From contig NZ_JBDQQR010000001.1 in NCBI RefSeq assembly GCF_039888675.1, forward strand, positions 1,302,001 through 1,366,000: 64,000 nt of DNA, in the 5' to 3' direction. The notes under the pieces are model-generated. The model worked only from the letters and a program-made list of their open reading frames with translations, searched no databases and was not told where the DNA came from. Positions 10,963-23,799 of the stretch are shown one piece after another. Origin of the DNA: Mesorhizobium sp. CAU 1732. Lineage in GTDB: Bacteria; Pseudomonadota; Alphaproteobacteria; Rhizobiales; Rhizobiaceae. Position 1 is the first letter of the stretch, and each line of letters starts with the position of its first letter. The position numbers and the translations under genes are program-made.

Positions 10963-12951
10963 ATGCGCATGTCGGCCGACAACGTACTGTCAACGAAACC
11001 CGCCCTTCAGATCATGATCGTGGGCGAGCCGGCTTTCGTGTGCGAGGGACGTCGGGCCCGTACGCTGTCGCGCAAGGCGGATGCTCTGCTTGCCTATCTC
11101 TGCGCCTCCGAGACCGGCGAGGTGTCGCGCCAATTCGCGGCCGGCCTGCTGTGGTCGACGTCGAGCGAGGAGCGTGCGCGCACGTCGCTTCGCCAGGTCG
11201 TGCGCTCCATCCGCCACGCGCTCGAAATGGTCGGTTTCGACGGATTTCATGCCTATAAGGAAACGCTGGCTGTCGATCGCAGCCGCGTGCAGGTGGATCT
11301 GAAGGACCTGCTCGCCTCGATCCGCGACGGCATCCTTCCCGATTCGACGCTGCTGCACGAATTGCGCTACGGCAACCGCATCCTGCACGGCTGCGACGAT
11401 CTCGACGACAGCTTTTCCGCCTGGGCGCGCGTCCAGCGGCAGTTCTGGGGAGACATGTTCCTCGACGCGATCGAAAAGCAGTTCCAATCCGAGACGGCGG
11501 ACGTCCAGCAGCGCGAGGACTGGGCCAAGGCGCTTATCGCTTTCGACCCTTCCCATGAACCGGCGACGCGGTTCGTCATGCATGCGCGCGCGGTGCAGGG
11601 AAACCAGTCCGGGGCGCTCCAAATCTACAACACCTTGTGGCGCACGCTGGACGAGGAATTCGACGCCGAGCCGGCGCCCGAAACCCAGAAGCTCTATGCC
11701 GACATCAAGCTCGGACTGGTCGGTCCGCGCGAGGTGTCGCCGCCGAGCCTCGCCCCCGCGCTGCCGCTTTCCGACGATGCCGGCCCGGTGCTGATCGTCG
11801 CTGCGGTGGACGAATCCGATCCGAAATCCGCGCTTTCCCGAACCATCGCCGGGCTTCGGCTGGAACTGATCTCGCTGCTCGTTCGCTTCCGGGAATGGAC
11901 GGTCGTCGACTGGGCGGACAGCGGCGTCGCTGGCCAGCGTCCGGCCTACGCCATCCTTCTGTCCGGTCGTCAGGTCGGCGACGAGATGGCTTACAGCCTC
12001 AATCTGCGCGACGAGCGCGATGGCCGCTTCATCTGGGGCGAGACCGTTCGCGGCGGCGTCGAGCAATTGTGCGAAGCGCAGGAAACGTTTGTCCGTCGCA
12101 TGGCGTCGACGCTCAACATGCACCTGTCGGCCGATCGGCTTCGCCGCCTGCCGGGCCACTCGGTGCTGCCGGAGAGCCATTTCGATACATGGGTCCGCGC
12201 GCAGCAGCACATGCATCGCTGGCGCGATTCCGACGACATGGAAGCGCTCGACCTGCTCCAGTCGATCATCCGCGACGTGCCGGGGTTCGGCCCGGCCCAC
12301 AGCGCGCTCGCGCAGCACGCCAATGGCCGCCACATCGTGTGTCCCGGCAGCTTCCGCGATGCCGATACCACGCAGATGGCGCTCGATCACGCACGCACGG
12401 CGCGGCTCCTCGATCCGCTCGACGCCAAGGCTCATCTCAGCCTCGGCTGGTCGCACGCACTGCTGGAGCAGTTCGGAGAGGCGGAAAACGCGTATCGCAC
12501 GGCACTGCAACTCAACGGCAACGATCCGTGGGTGCTGACCTCCGCGACCCACGGCCTGGCGTTCTGCGGAGCCAAGGAAGAAGCAGGCGCGCTCGCGCGG
12601 CGCATCGTCGATATGGGTGTGACGCTCGCCCCCCAGCACTGGAGCTATCTCGCCGGCATCCACTATCTGTCGGATGATTTCGATGCCGCGCTCGACGCGT
12701 CGTCGCGCGTCGAGCATAGCTATTACGGCATGAAGACCTGGACTATCGCAGCGCTGTGCGAACTCGGCCACGCCGCGAAGGCCCGCAAGGAAGCGACCGA
12801 TCTGTATCGGTCGCTCAGCCTCGACTGGCGATCAAAAAAGCCACCCAGCCCCCGCGTTGCCGGGGACTGGCTGGCCGACATGTTCCCGATACGCGATGGG
12901 GATACGCGTACCCGTATACGGAACAGCCTGGCCAATTCCGGATTGGCGTGA
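10963..12951 (+). CDS. SARP/BTAD-type transcriptional regulator with TPR-like region
   Basis: This 662-residue protein has three parts. The N-terminal winged-helix domain, about residues 15-105, includes GRRARTLSRKADALLAYL and RARTSLRQVVRSIRHAL. The bacterial transcriptional activator (BTAD) helical domain extends to about 250, with HEPATRFVMHARAVQGNQ and LYADIKLGL. The C-terminal half contains a central alpha/beta segment like that of adenylate-cyclase-linked regulators, then TPR-like helices (DAKAHLSLGWSHALLEQFGEAENAYRTAL). SARP activators usually control a neighbouring gene set. Here those would be YcaO upstream and the convergent unknown and peroxidase genes downstream. The starts at 10963 and 10969 are both possible. 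A perfect hairpin follows the stop codon. Confidence 0.75.
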   Translation: MRMSADNVLSTKPALQIMIVGEPAFVCEGRRARTLSRKADALLAYLCASETGEVSRQFAAGLLWSTSSEERARTSLRQVVRSIRHALEMVGFDGFHAYKETLAVDRSRVQVDLKDLLASIRDGILPDSTLLHELRYGNRILHGCDDLDDSFSAWARVQRQFWGDMFLDAIEKQFQSETADVQQREDWAKALIAFDPSHEPATRFVMHARAVQGNQSGALQIYNTLWRTLDEEFDAEPAPETQKLYADIKLGLVGPREVSPPSLAPALPLSDDAGPVLIVAAVDESDPKSALSRTIAGLRLELISLLVRFREWTVVDWADSGVAGQRPAYAILLSGRQVGDEMAYSLNLRDERDGRFIWGETVRGGVEQLCEAQETFVRRMASTLNMHLSADRLRRLPGHSVLPESHFDTWVRAQQHMHRWRDSDDMEALDLLQSIIRDVPGFGPAHSALAQHANGRHIVCPGSFRDADTTQMALDHARTARLLDPLDAKAHLSLGWSHALLEQFGEAENAYRTALQLNGNDPWVLTSATHGLAFCGAKEEAGALARRIVDMGVTLAPQHWSYLAGIHYLSDDFDAALDASSRVEHSYYGMKTWTIAALCELGHAAKARKEATDLYRSLSLDWRSKKPPSPRVAGDWLADMFPIRDGDTRTRIRNSLANSGLA

Positions 12952-12979
12952 CATCGGACACCCGAGCGGGTGTCCGATG
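12952..12979. terminator. Bidirectional hairpin between convergent genes
   Basis: CATCGGACACCC (12952-12963), the loop GAGC and GGGTGTCCGATG (12968-12979) make a perfect 12-bp stem right after the regulator stop and 13 bases from the convergent minus-strand gene end. There is no T-run on either side, so termination efficiency is uncertain. Confidence 0.6.
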
Positions 12980-12992
12980 ATGCACCGATCCG

Positions 12993-13415
12993 TCAGCGGC
13001 AGACGGAAAGCGTGTAGTCGGCCACACGCGAATAGAAGAAATCACCGTTGCTGATGTGATCGTTGCTGACACTTGCCGGTGCGCCGTCGGCGCTGCGCAT
13101 CTTCAGGAAGTAGAAGTCCGGCACGGCGTATGTCGACTTCGGGTCCGAAGCCGGACCGCTCAGTTCCTCGATCGTGTTGTTGATCATGTGCTGGGGCGGC
13201 AGGCGCAGGATGAATTCCTCCTCCTTCGGCTGCACGGTGCGCATCTGCGTGTAGCGGGTGGGCACGAGTGCGATACCCGGCTCCAGCGCGGCCTTGAGCT
13301 CGTCGATCGTCTGCGGAGCGTTGTCGGCATCGTTGGCCCATTTGTGGATAAGCTTGCCGAAAGCCAGGTGGTCGATAACCTTGAAACGTCCGTGCGGTCC
13401 TTCGTGGATGTCCAT
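12993..13415 (-). CDS. Hypothetical protein, 140 aa, Cys near the C-terminus
   Basis: I do not recognise this protein. It is soluble, with no signal peptide or membrane helix. It starts MDIHEGPHGRFKVIDHLAFG and ends YTLSVCR, with a single cysteine two residues from the end. The middle is a mixed helical/strand segment with LRLPPQHMINNTIEELSG. A purine-rich AAAAGGGTAG site precedes the ATG. It lies 47 bases downstream of the peroxidase gene on the same strand, so the two are probably co-transcribed. It faces the YcaO and regulator genes. A modified-peptide precursor is conceivable because of YcaO, but 140 residues without a core repeat or double-Gly site make this weak. Confidence 0.6.
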   Translation of the reverse strand: MDIHEGPHGRFKVIDHLAFGKLIHKWANDADNAPQTIDELKAALEPGIALVPTRYTQMRTVQPKEEEFILRLPPQHMINNTIEELSGPASDPKSTYAVPDFYFLKMRSADGAPASVSNDHISNGDFFYSRVADYTLSVCR

Positions 13416-13462
13416 GTTGCTACCCTTTTCCCTGTTAAAACCCGTTGTTATCTTTGGTCTTT

Positions 13463-15145
13463 TTATATGATCGGTATTGCCTGTCCGTCAGGCAACACCT
13501 TTTCGCTCGCGGACACGTTGCGGTCGAGCCACAAGACGAGATCCGGCATGGTCGACGGCACCGACGTGCCATAGACCATGTCGACTGCTTCCTCGCCTGC
13601 CTCGTCCTCGGACGCCGCGAGGAAGTCGAGAGCGGCATCGTCGTCGAGTGCGCGGAAGAATGTTTCGGCAAGGATGATCGAGCCGATCGGGCCGAGGCGC
13701 TCGCCATGCCAGGGCTTTGCCGCGGCTTCGAGCGTGACGAACAGCACAAGTGGCGGGTTTGAAGCGAATGCCTCTATCTGCGCGTCGCTCATCGCGGGCG
13801 GGAAAACGCCGCCGAAACCGCCGGACGGCGTTGCCCGGCGCGCCCAGCCTTCAAGCAGTTCGCGATGCGCGGCCCCGTCGCGCAGCCATCCGCGGTGCGG
13901 AAAATCGGACGGGGCGGCACGCGTGATGCCGGTCCGCAGGCTGTCGAGCTTGCGCACGCCGGACACCGCCGAGCGCATCAGGTCGCGCATGGCGAGGCCG
14001 GAGCCGACGCTCTCGTATGGACGCTTGAAATGCGCGTTGAGCGCGCTGCCATAGCCGGGGCCGATCTTCATGCCGCGCTGAAGCATTCCGGGCGCGGTCG
14101 CGCCGGGAATGTCGAAGAAGCGCGACCACTGCGCGATCCAGCATCGGTCGAGCGGCACTTCCTGCGGATCTAACTCCGATGTCCGCGTCAGCACGCGCTG
14201 GATGGGGTGCGTCTCGCTGTGATCGTTGAACTTGTAGAACGGTCGAACCATCGAATGGCCGATCCGGAACGCTGCATGGGCGAATTCGCGCGTCACCGGC
14301 GAGCCGTCTTCCATCTCGGTGAGGAAGCGGCCCGGATCGTTCGAGCGGTTATACCAGGCGAAAACCTCGCGATCGAGAAGCCGGCGCAACAGGTCGTTGC
14401 GCAGGATCGAGCGGTAGGCGAGCGTGGTCGCAAGCCGTGCGCGCTTGTAGTGCGCGAAGGGCGTGTCGTCGGGTCGAATACGCGCGGAGACGTCTACGGC
14501 GGCGTTGTGGGCCATCGAGAGCAGCGCGGTGAGCTGCGAGATCATCGCATTGTCGTCGCTGCGGGCATCCGCCGTCAGCGGCCGGCTGCGCGGCAGAGCC
14601 GCCTCGTATTCGCAGAGCCTGCCGATATCGCGGCGCGGGGCTTTCCCGTTCTCCTTGCCGACGCGCTCGAGCCTCAGCCGGGCGAAGTCCGGCGAGAAGC
14701 TCGGTGCATGCTGGTAGCAGAAGGACGAGATCGACGGCCCGCTCGCATAAAGCGCATTGAGTGCCAGCGGCAGGCTGCGCATGTTGCGCGCGTTGACGGT
14801 CTTGCCGAGTTCCGCACGGTCCTCGCTGTTCACCGACAAATCGTGCGCGGCGAACTGGGCCAGATAGGTATAGCCCGACGGGATGTTGGGGTTTTCGTAG
14901 CGCGGCTCCACGGATGAGGCGGTGTGTCCGTTCATCCGTATCGCGAGCGCTTCGAAGAGCTCGCGCGTCCGCTCGATGTCCATCGCGCCGGTGTCAGGGT
15001 CTTCGACCCCGACATAGAGCGCGGAATCGCGTTTGCGACCGGCAACGCCGATCCCTGGAAAGCCATGTAAAATATCGCTCCGACCGACCGGGCAGGCTCC
15101 GCCTGCCACGGCCGTTCGGGGCCACTGGTCAATGCCGCCGTGCAT
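13463..15145 (-). CDS. Animal-type haem peroxidase family protein
   Basis: This protein of about 560 residues belongs to the peroxidase-cyclooxygenase (animal haem peroxidase) superfamily. The distal histidine motif appears as YLAQFAAHDLS. RSDDNAMISQLTALLSMAHN matches the catalytic Arg-acidic region and the following HN helix. FAHAAFRIGHSMVRPFY carries the proximal haem ligand His in the usual FRxGHS setting. These enzymes use H2O2 to oxidise halides, fatty acids or aromatic groups. No clear signal peptide is seen, suggesting a cytosolic protein or unusual export. The ATG at 15145, preceded by GGGAGAACCGGAG, is preferred to TTG 15205 or ATG 15196, which add a poorly supported extension. It shares a strand and probably an operon with the 140-residue gene. 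Confidence 0.82.
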   Translation of the reverse strand: MHGGIDQWPRTAVAGGACPVGRSDILHGFPGIGVAGRKRDSALYVGVEDPDTGAMDIERTRELFEALAIRMNGHTASSVEPRYENPNIPSGYTYLAQFAAHDLSVNSEDRAELGKTVNARNMRSLPLALNALYASGPSISSFCYQHAPSFSPDFARLRLERVGKENGKAPRRDIGRLCEYEAALPRSRPLTADARSDDNAMISQLTALLSMAHNAAVDVSARIRPDDTPFAHYKRARLATTLAYRSILRNDLLRRLLDREVFAWYNRSNDPGRFLTEMEDGSPVTREFAHAAFRIGHSMVRPFYKFNDHSETHPIQRVLTRTSELDPQEVPLDRCWIAQWSRFFDIPGATAPGMLQRGMKIGPGYGSALNAHFKRPYESVGSGLAMRDLMRSAVSGVRKLDSLRTGITRAAPSDFPHRGWLRDGAAHRELLEGWARRATPSGGFGGVFPPAMSDAQIEAFASNPPLVLFVTLEAAAKPWHGERLGPIGSIILAETFFRALDDDAALDFLAASEDEAGEEAVDMVYGTSVPSTMPDLVLWLDRNVSASEKVLPDGQAIPII

Positions 15146-15285
15146 CTCCGGTTCTCCCGTTCGTGTCAGCCTATGGATCAACTTCTGAGGATACATACGC
15201 ACCAACTACACGTGTCCGGGTTGCCGTTTCCGGCGGCCTTGCCGATACGCAGCGCGGCCTGATCGACTGGGTCCCTTCCTTGCGA

Positions 15286-15582
15286 TCAGTCCGCGGCGCG
15301 GCGCCGGGCGTTCATTCTTTCGAGCAAACGCTGCATGCGCCGACGCGACCAGCTCTTCCGGCGTTCGGCGGCAATATCCGCCCGATACGGATACCGCTCC
15401 GCTCCGACCGCGGGGCGGGTGGCCGACTTCGCCCGCCACGCTTCAAGACCCGCTTCGACCTGCCTCATGCCGCGTCCACTGAGCAACGCAGTGCCCTCGC
15501 TTGAGGAAAGACTGATGGGAGCCGCCGAATCACCGCCATGTTCAGACGTTCCCCGATGTGTAAAACCTGTTCTATCCACCAT
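15286..15582 (-). CDS. Doubtful small ORF upstream of the peroxidase gene
   Basis: An open frame of up to 187 codons (from 15849) exists here; the segment from ATG 15582 (98 codons) looks most protein-like. Its C-terminal half is strongly basic, with GMRQVEAGLEAWRAKSATRP and then RKSWSRRRMQRLLERMNARR at the end. No family is recognised, the ribosome site is weak, and the antisense frame is also partly open. It would be the first gene of the peroxidase transcript if real. Treat it as a candidate only. Confidence 0.22.
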   Translation of the reverse strand: MVDRTGFTHRGTSEHGGDSAAPISLSSSEGTALLSGRGMRQVEAGLEAWRAKSATRPAVGAERYPYRADIAAERRKSWSRRRMQRLLERMNARRRAAD

Positions 15583-17789
<2,207 letters not shown>

Positions 17790-17792
17790 CCG

Positions 17793-18710
17793 TCAGGCAG
17801 CCTTGTTCGTCTCCACCGTCTCGGGGAAGACCAGCGAACGGTGCACCATCGTTCCGGCGAGCGCGCCGTCGCCGACCGAAAGCGCCACCGAGCCCGCGCC
17901 ACGGGTGACGTCGCCGCACGCAATGACGCCCGGCACCGAGGTTGCCTTCATCGCATCCACCGCGATGATCGAACCGAACGGGCTGTCACCGAACGTACAG
18001 CCGAGCATTTCGGCGACCGGGCTCGCCATGCGAACGGATGTCGCAACGAACAGGCCGGCGATCTCGATGCGCCGCCCATCCTCAAGCCGCACGAGCGGGG
18101 AGCCGGGGTCACCATCGATCGCTGCCACAGGCGTCTCCTCGATCGTCACGCCGCGTCGCGCCAGGTCCGCAGACGTGTCCGTGTCGAGCGTGACCGCGTT
18201 GTCGGTGAAGAAGGTCGTGGTTCCCCATTCGGGCAGCAGCATCGCCTGATGGATCGAGTTCTGACTGGTCGCGAGCACGCCGACCGGTCCCATGTCGAGT
18301 TCATAGCCGTGGCAGTAGGGGCAGGTCATCGCTCCGACGCCCCATTGCCCCGCAAGCCCCGGAACGTCCGGCAGCACATCCTCCACGCCGGTGGCAAGCA
18401 CGACGCGCCTGCCTGAAACCACGCGCCCGGTATCGGTCGTGATGCGGAAATCGTCGATGGTGCCGCTGGCCTGAATCGCGGTTCCGACGATCCAGTCGAC
18501 TGTCGGGTAGGCCATCAGTTGCGCCTTGGCTTCCTCTGCGATCAAGCCCGGCGCATGGCCGTCACGGCCCAGAAACCCATGCGACGCGGTGGCGAACCGA
18601 TTGCGTCGCATGCCGGCGTCGATGACGGCGACGCGTCGCCTTGCGCGCGCGACCTGCATGGCGGCGGACATTCCGGCATAACTACCGCCGATGATGATGA
18701 CGTCATACAT
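17793..18710 (-). CDS. NAD(P)/FAD-dependent oxidoreductase, thioredoxin reductase-like
   Basis: This flavoprotein of about 305 residues has an N-terminal FAD motif (YDVIIIGGSYAGMSAAMQVA), a redox-type CPYC in GAMTCPYCHGYEL near residue 135, and a C-terminal FAD segment (VPGVIACGDVTRGAGSVALS). It resembles small thioredoxin-reductase-like oxidoreductases that sit beside Rrf2 regulators. The likely chemistry is NAD(P)H-dependent disulfide or small-molecule reduction; the partner is unknown. The start at 18710 overlaps the end of the Rrf2 gene by 8 bases, giving translational coupling. A longer in-frame extension to 18794 has no similarity to the FAD domain and is rejected. The gene end is only 3 bases from the convergent guaB stop. 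Confidence 0.85.
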   Translation of the reverse strand: MYDVIIIGGSYAGMSAAMQVARARRRVAVIDAGMRRNRFATASHGFLGRDGHAPGLIAEEAKAQLMAYPTVDWIVGTAIQASGTIDDFRITTDTGRVVSGRRVVLATGVEDVLPDVPGLAGQWGVGAMTCPYCHGYELDMGPVGVLATSQNSIHQAMLLPEWGTTTFFTDNAVTLDTDTSADLARRGVTIEETPVAAIDGDPGSPLVRLEDGRRIEIAGLFVATSVRMASPVAEMLGCTFGDSPFGSIIAVDAMKATSVPGVIACGDVTRGAGSVALSVGDGALAGTMVHRSLVFPETVETNKAA

Positions 18711-19161
18711 GTCTTTCTCCCGTGGCGGCGCAGCCGCGCTCGGCCATGCGTTGGCGGAAATCCTCCGCGATATCCTTGAGCGTGATGCCGGCAAGGCGCG
18801 CCGAGATCAGCGCTTCTGCTTGCGCGAGCGTATCGTCCAGCGCCGTGTTGACGGCCTGCTCGACCAAGCATTCCGGCTGGTCGTTGCGGTTTCCGAAAGC
18901 AAACAGCGACGGACGCCCGATAGCGGCGTGCACCTGTGCCAGCGTGATGTCGGCCAGGTCGCGGGCCAGACGCCATCCACCGCCATGCCCTTTTTCTGAG
19001 ACGACGATGCCGGCTTCGCGCAGCCCGGCCATTGTCCTTCGGACGACGACGGCGTTCGTGTCCATGTAGCGCGCGAGCTCTTCGGAGGTCGACGGTGTCT
19101 TCGCATCGGCCATGTGAAGCAGCAGATGCAGCATGCCGGACAGTCTGGTATCGCGTTTCAT
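18703..19161 (-). CDS. Rrf2-family transcriptional regulator
   Basis: This regulator of about 152 residues starts MKRDTRLSGMLHLLLHM. It has the Rrf2 winged helix (TSEELARYMDTNAVVVRRTMAGL, positions about 20-45) followed by the wing KGHGGGWRLARDLADITLAQVHAAIG. The Fe-S-binding Cys triplet seen in IscR/NsrR is not present: only isolated cysteines occur, one in ECLVEQ and one in RGCAATG. Redox or NO sensing by a cluster is therefore doubtful. It is coupled to the downstream flavin oxidoreductase, its most likely target. The start at 19161 is chosen over 19212 because it gives the family N-terminus. The 5' flank carries ACTTAATAAAGT (inverted ACTT/AAGT), a possible self-operator. Confidence 0.85.
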   Translation of the reverse strand: MKRDTRLSGMLHLLLHMADAKTPSTSEELARYMDTNAVVVRRTMAGLREAGIVVSEKGHGGGWRLARDLADITLAQVHAAIGRPSLFAFGNRNDQPECLVEQAVNTALDDTLAQAEALISARLAGITLKDIAEDFRQRMAERGCAATGERHV

Positions 19162-19270
19162 GTACTTAATAAAGTTACGTGACGCGCCGTTGTCAAGGGG
19201 GCGTCGCGTCAAGGACGATATCCGTGCTATCGAGCCTCAACCGATCCCGTTGGATGCGGCAGGAGTGCAT

Positions 19271-19687
19271 ATGAACCAAACCGCAATCTTCTGGCCGATG
19301 ATCGCGCATGTCGCGCTGGTCTTCGGCATCTATTTCCTGATGTTCCTGCGCCGCAAGGCTGCGGTTCAGGCCGGCAGCGTCAGGATTTCCGACTTCCGGG
19401 AAAACCAGAAGGAGCCGCCGGAAAGCCTGTTCGTGCGCAACAATCTGGCGAACCAGTTCGAACTGCCGGTGCTGTTCCACGCTTGCTGCCTGACGCTGTA
19501 TGCCGTCGCGGGGGCAGGGCTCCTGGCCGTCGTGCTGGCCTGGATATTCGCGATTTCGCGCTACGTGCACGCCTACATCCACGTGACGTCAAACCGCATG
19601 CGCTATCGCCAGCCTGCGTTCTCGCTCGGCTTCATCGCGCTCGTCTTCATGTGGATTCTGCTCGCCGTTCACCTGCTGACGGCCTGA
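19271..19687 (+). CDS. MAPEG family membrane protein
   Basis: This 138-residue membrane protein has four predicted helices: near the N-terminus (MIAHVALVFGIYFLMFL), at CLTLYAVAGAGLLAVVLAWI, at RYVHAYIHVTSNRMRYR with its border, and C-terminal (FIALVFMWILLAVHLL). The charged loop NLANQFELPVLFHACC and RYVHAYIH are typical of the MAPEG family, whose eukaryotic members are glutathione-dependent enzymes. Bacterial members mostly lack known substrates. AGGAG lies 5 bases before the ATG. Its last 99 bases overlap the 3' end of the convergent oxyR frame, and it is divergent from the Rrf2 gene. Confidence 0.85.
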   Translation: MNQTAIFWPMIAHVALVFGIYFLMFLRRKAAVQAGSVRISDFRENQKEPPESLFVRNNLANQFELPVLFHACCLTLYAVAGAGLLAVVLAWIFAISRYVHAYIHVTSNRMRYRQPAFSLGFIALVFMWILLAVHLLTA

Positions 19688-20578
19688 GTTCGCGAGGTCG
19701 CGGATCGTCTCGGCGAGTGCGCGGCACTCGCCCTGGCGCGCCGCGTTTCGCCGCCATGCGAAAGCCAGCATGCGAGCGGGCATCGGTTCGGCGAACGGCA
19801 CCACGCGCAAATCCGGGATGACTTCGCTCGACGGCCGGGCCATCTCCGGTATGAGGGTGACGCCTTGTCCGTGCGCGACCATCTGGAGAAGGGTGGTCAG
19901 GCTCGTCGCGCCGTAGTTCGACATCGCCGTCGGACGCACCTGGCCGCACACCGCGAGCGCCTGCTCGCGCATGCAATGGCCTTCCTCCAGAAGCATGAGC
20001 CGCTCCAGCACCGGACTGTCTGGTGGAACGGGCGGCAGTACGAAGCCAGGGTCCGATGCGGGTACGGCAAGAAAGAACCGATCTTCGAACAGCATCTGCA
20101 CGGTCAGCGCCGCGTGATCGAGCGGATGCGCCGCGATCATGCCGTCGAGACGTCCGGCGGCGGTTTCCTCGATGAGCGTCGCCGTCACTGCCTCGCGAAG
20201 CTCGAGCGTCAGGGAGGGATAGCTTTGCTTCAGTGCCGGCAACAAAGAGGGCAGCATGTAGGGCGCGACCGTCGGGATGACGCCCAACCGGAACCGGCCC
20301 TCCATGGCCGCGCGCCCGCGCCGTGGCGTTGCCTCGATCTCACGCGCTTCCGACAGGATGCGTTCGATGCGCGAGCGTATCTCACGCGCTTCGTCGGTGA
20401 GGTGAATGGTCTTGCCGCTACGGTCGAAGAGCTTGCATCCGAGCCGTGATTCCATCTCCGCGATCTGCGACGAAAGCGCCGGCTGCGTCACGCCGACGAT
20501 CTCGGCCGCGCGGCCGAAATGCAGCGTGTCGGCCAGCGCTTCGAAATATTCCATCTGCCGGATCGTCAGGCGTATCAT
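19589..20578 (-). CDS. oxyR: Hydrogen peroxide-inducible regulator OxyR (LysR family)
   Basis: This LysR-type regulator of about 329 residues has an N-terminal helix-turn-helix (FGRAAEIVGVTQPALSSQIAEME). The peroxide-sensing pair is visible as GHCMREQALAVC, two cysteines separated by eight residues exactly as in E. coli OxyR (Cys199/Cys208). On oxidation it should activate the divergent katG. The start at 20578 (MIRLTIRQMEYF) is preferred; ATG 20584 adds two residues. The C-terminus extends about 25 residues beyond the usual OxyR end, rich in Glu/Arg, and this tail runs into the 3' end of the convergent MAPEG gene. A stop lost at the original end is a likely cause. Confidence 0.93.
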   Translation of the reverse strand: MIRLTIRQMEYFEALADTLHFGRAAEIVGVTQPALSSQIAEMESRLGCKLFDRSGKTIHLTDEAREIRSRIERILSEAREIEATPRRGRAAMEGRFRLGVIPTVAPYMLPSLLPALKQSYPSLTLELREAVTATLIEETAAGRLDGMIAAHPLDHAALTVQMLFEDRFFLAVPASDPGFVLPPVPPDSPVLERLMLLEEGHCMREQALAVCGQVRPTAMSNYGATSLTTLLQMVAHGQGVTLIPEMARPSSEVIPDLRVVPFAEPMPARMLAFAWRRNAARQGECRALAETIRDLANSGRQQVNGEQNPHEDERDEAERERRLAIAHAV

Positions 20579-22927
<2,349 letters not shown>

Positions 22928-22949
22928 TCGGCACCAGGAGAAATGACTG

Positions 22950-23015
22950 TCCGGCCGGACGCGAGTTCGGCCGGAGGGCGATACCAGACGGGCGCGGTCC
23001 AGCCGCGCCCGTTTC
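22950..23015 (+). terminator. Tandem hairpins after katG
   Basis: The first hairpin is TCCGGCCG (22950-22957) with CGGCCGGA (22968-22975). The second is ACGGGCGCGG (22988-22997) with CCGCGCCCGT (23003-23012), a perfect 10-bp stem followed by TT. The second is the better rho-independent candidate, although the T-run is short. Confidence 0.65.
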
Positions 23016-23142
23016 CGTATTCGCGCGAATCGTGCTGTCTTTCCGTCCGGGTTAATGACGGGGCAGCCTTGGCAAGCATTCGTTAACCATAACGCCATAT
23101 CGGTCTGTCAGATCATGGCTGCGTCAAGAGGCAGGGGAACAT

Positions 23143-23760
23143 ATGACCGTTTCGCGTAGGGGTTTTATCATCGGCTTGCCGCTCTTCATGGCAGGTTGTG
23201 CTACGACCGAGTTCACCAACGACCGGCTCAACTACGCTGCCATTCCGGGCGAGCGGTTTCCGATGTCGGCGATGCCGCTCGAGAAGATCAAGCCTGAGCT
23301 TCGCCGCCGCGAGATCGCCTATGATGGCAACCATCGGCCTGGCACGGTTGTCGTGAATACGCCGGAGCGCCGGCTCTATTACGTGATGGATGGCGGGCGC
23401 GCGATGCGCTACGGCATCGGCGTCGGCCGCGAAGGGCTCGCGCTGCGCGGCGAGGCCACCGTCGGTCGCAAGGCCGAATGGCCGAGCTGGACGCCGACGC
23501 AGAACATGATGAACCGCGATCCGCGCAACCGCCAGTACGCCGGCGGCGTCCCCGGCGGCCCGACCAATCCGCTCGGTGCGCGAGCGCTCTATCTTCACCG
23601 TGGTGGCCGCGACACCATGTTCCGCATCCACGGCACCACCCAGCCGCAAACGATCGGCCTTGCCGTGTCGAGCGGATGCGTGCGGATGATGAATCACGAC
23701 GTGATCGATCTCTACGAGCGCGTGCCCGTCGGTGCGCGGGTCGTCGTCATTCAGGCCTGA
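23143..23760 (+). CDS. L,D-transpeptidase (YkuD) lipoprotein
   Basis: This 205-residue exported protein has a Tat-like or Sec-like lipoprotein signal (SRRGFIIGLPLFMAGC), with lipobox Cys at about residue 19. The YkuD catalytic domain occupies the remainder: VVVNTPERRLYYV at its start, HGTTQPQTIGLAVSSGCVRM carrying the catalytic His and Cys, and a terminal VPVGARVVVI. L,D-transpeptidases cross-link peptidoglycan 3-3 or attach outer-membrane proteins to it, as shown in Rhizobiales and other alphaproteobacteria. It probably acts in the periplasm, anchored to a membrane. It starts its own transcription unit after the katG terminator. Confidence 0.92.
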   Translation: MTVSRRGFIIGLPLFMAGCATTEFTNDRLNYAAIPGERFPMSAMPLEKIKPELRRREIAYDGNHRPGTVVVNTPERRLYYVMDGGRAMRYGIGVGREGLALRGEATVGRKAEWPSWTPTQNMMNRDPRNRQYAGGVPGGPTNPLGARALYLHRGGRDTMFRIHGTTQPQTIGLAVSSGCVRMMNHDVIDLYERVPVGARVVVIQA

Positions 23761-23799
23761 CGCGATGCGGCGGGCTGGCGGCATGCCGGGGCCTGTCGC

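Noticed and set aside
10990..12771. 593-codon minus-strand frame opposite the SARP regulator
   Set aside because: The plus strand carries the winged-helix and BTAD domains; the antisense has none.
15503..15520. GAGGAAAGACTG resembling the RNase P RNA core
   Set aside because: The flanking universal segments of RNase P RNA are missing.
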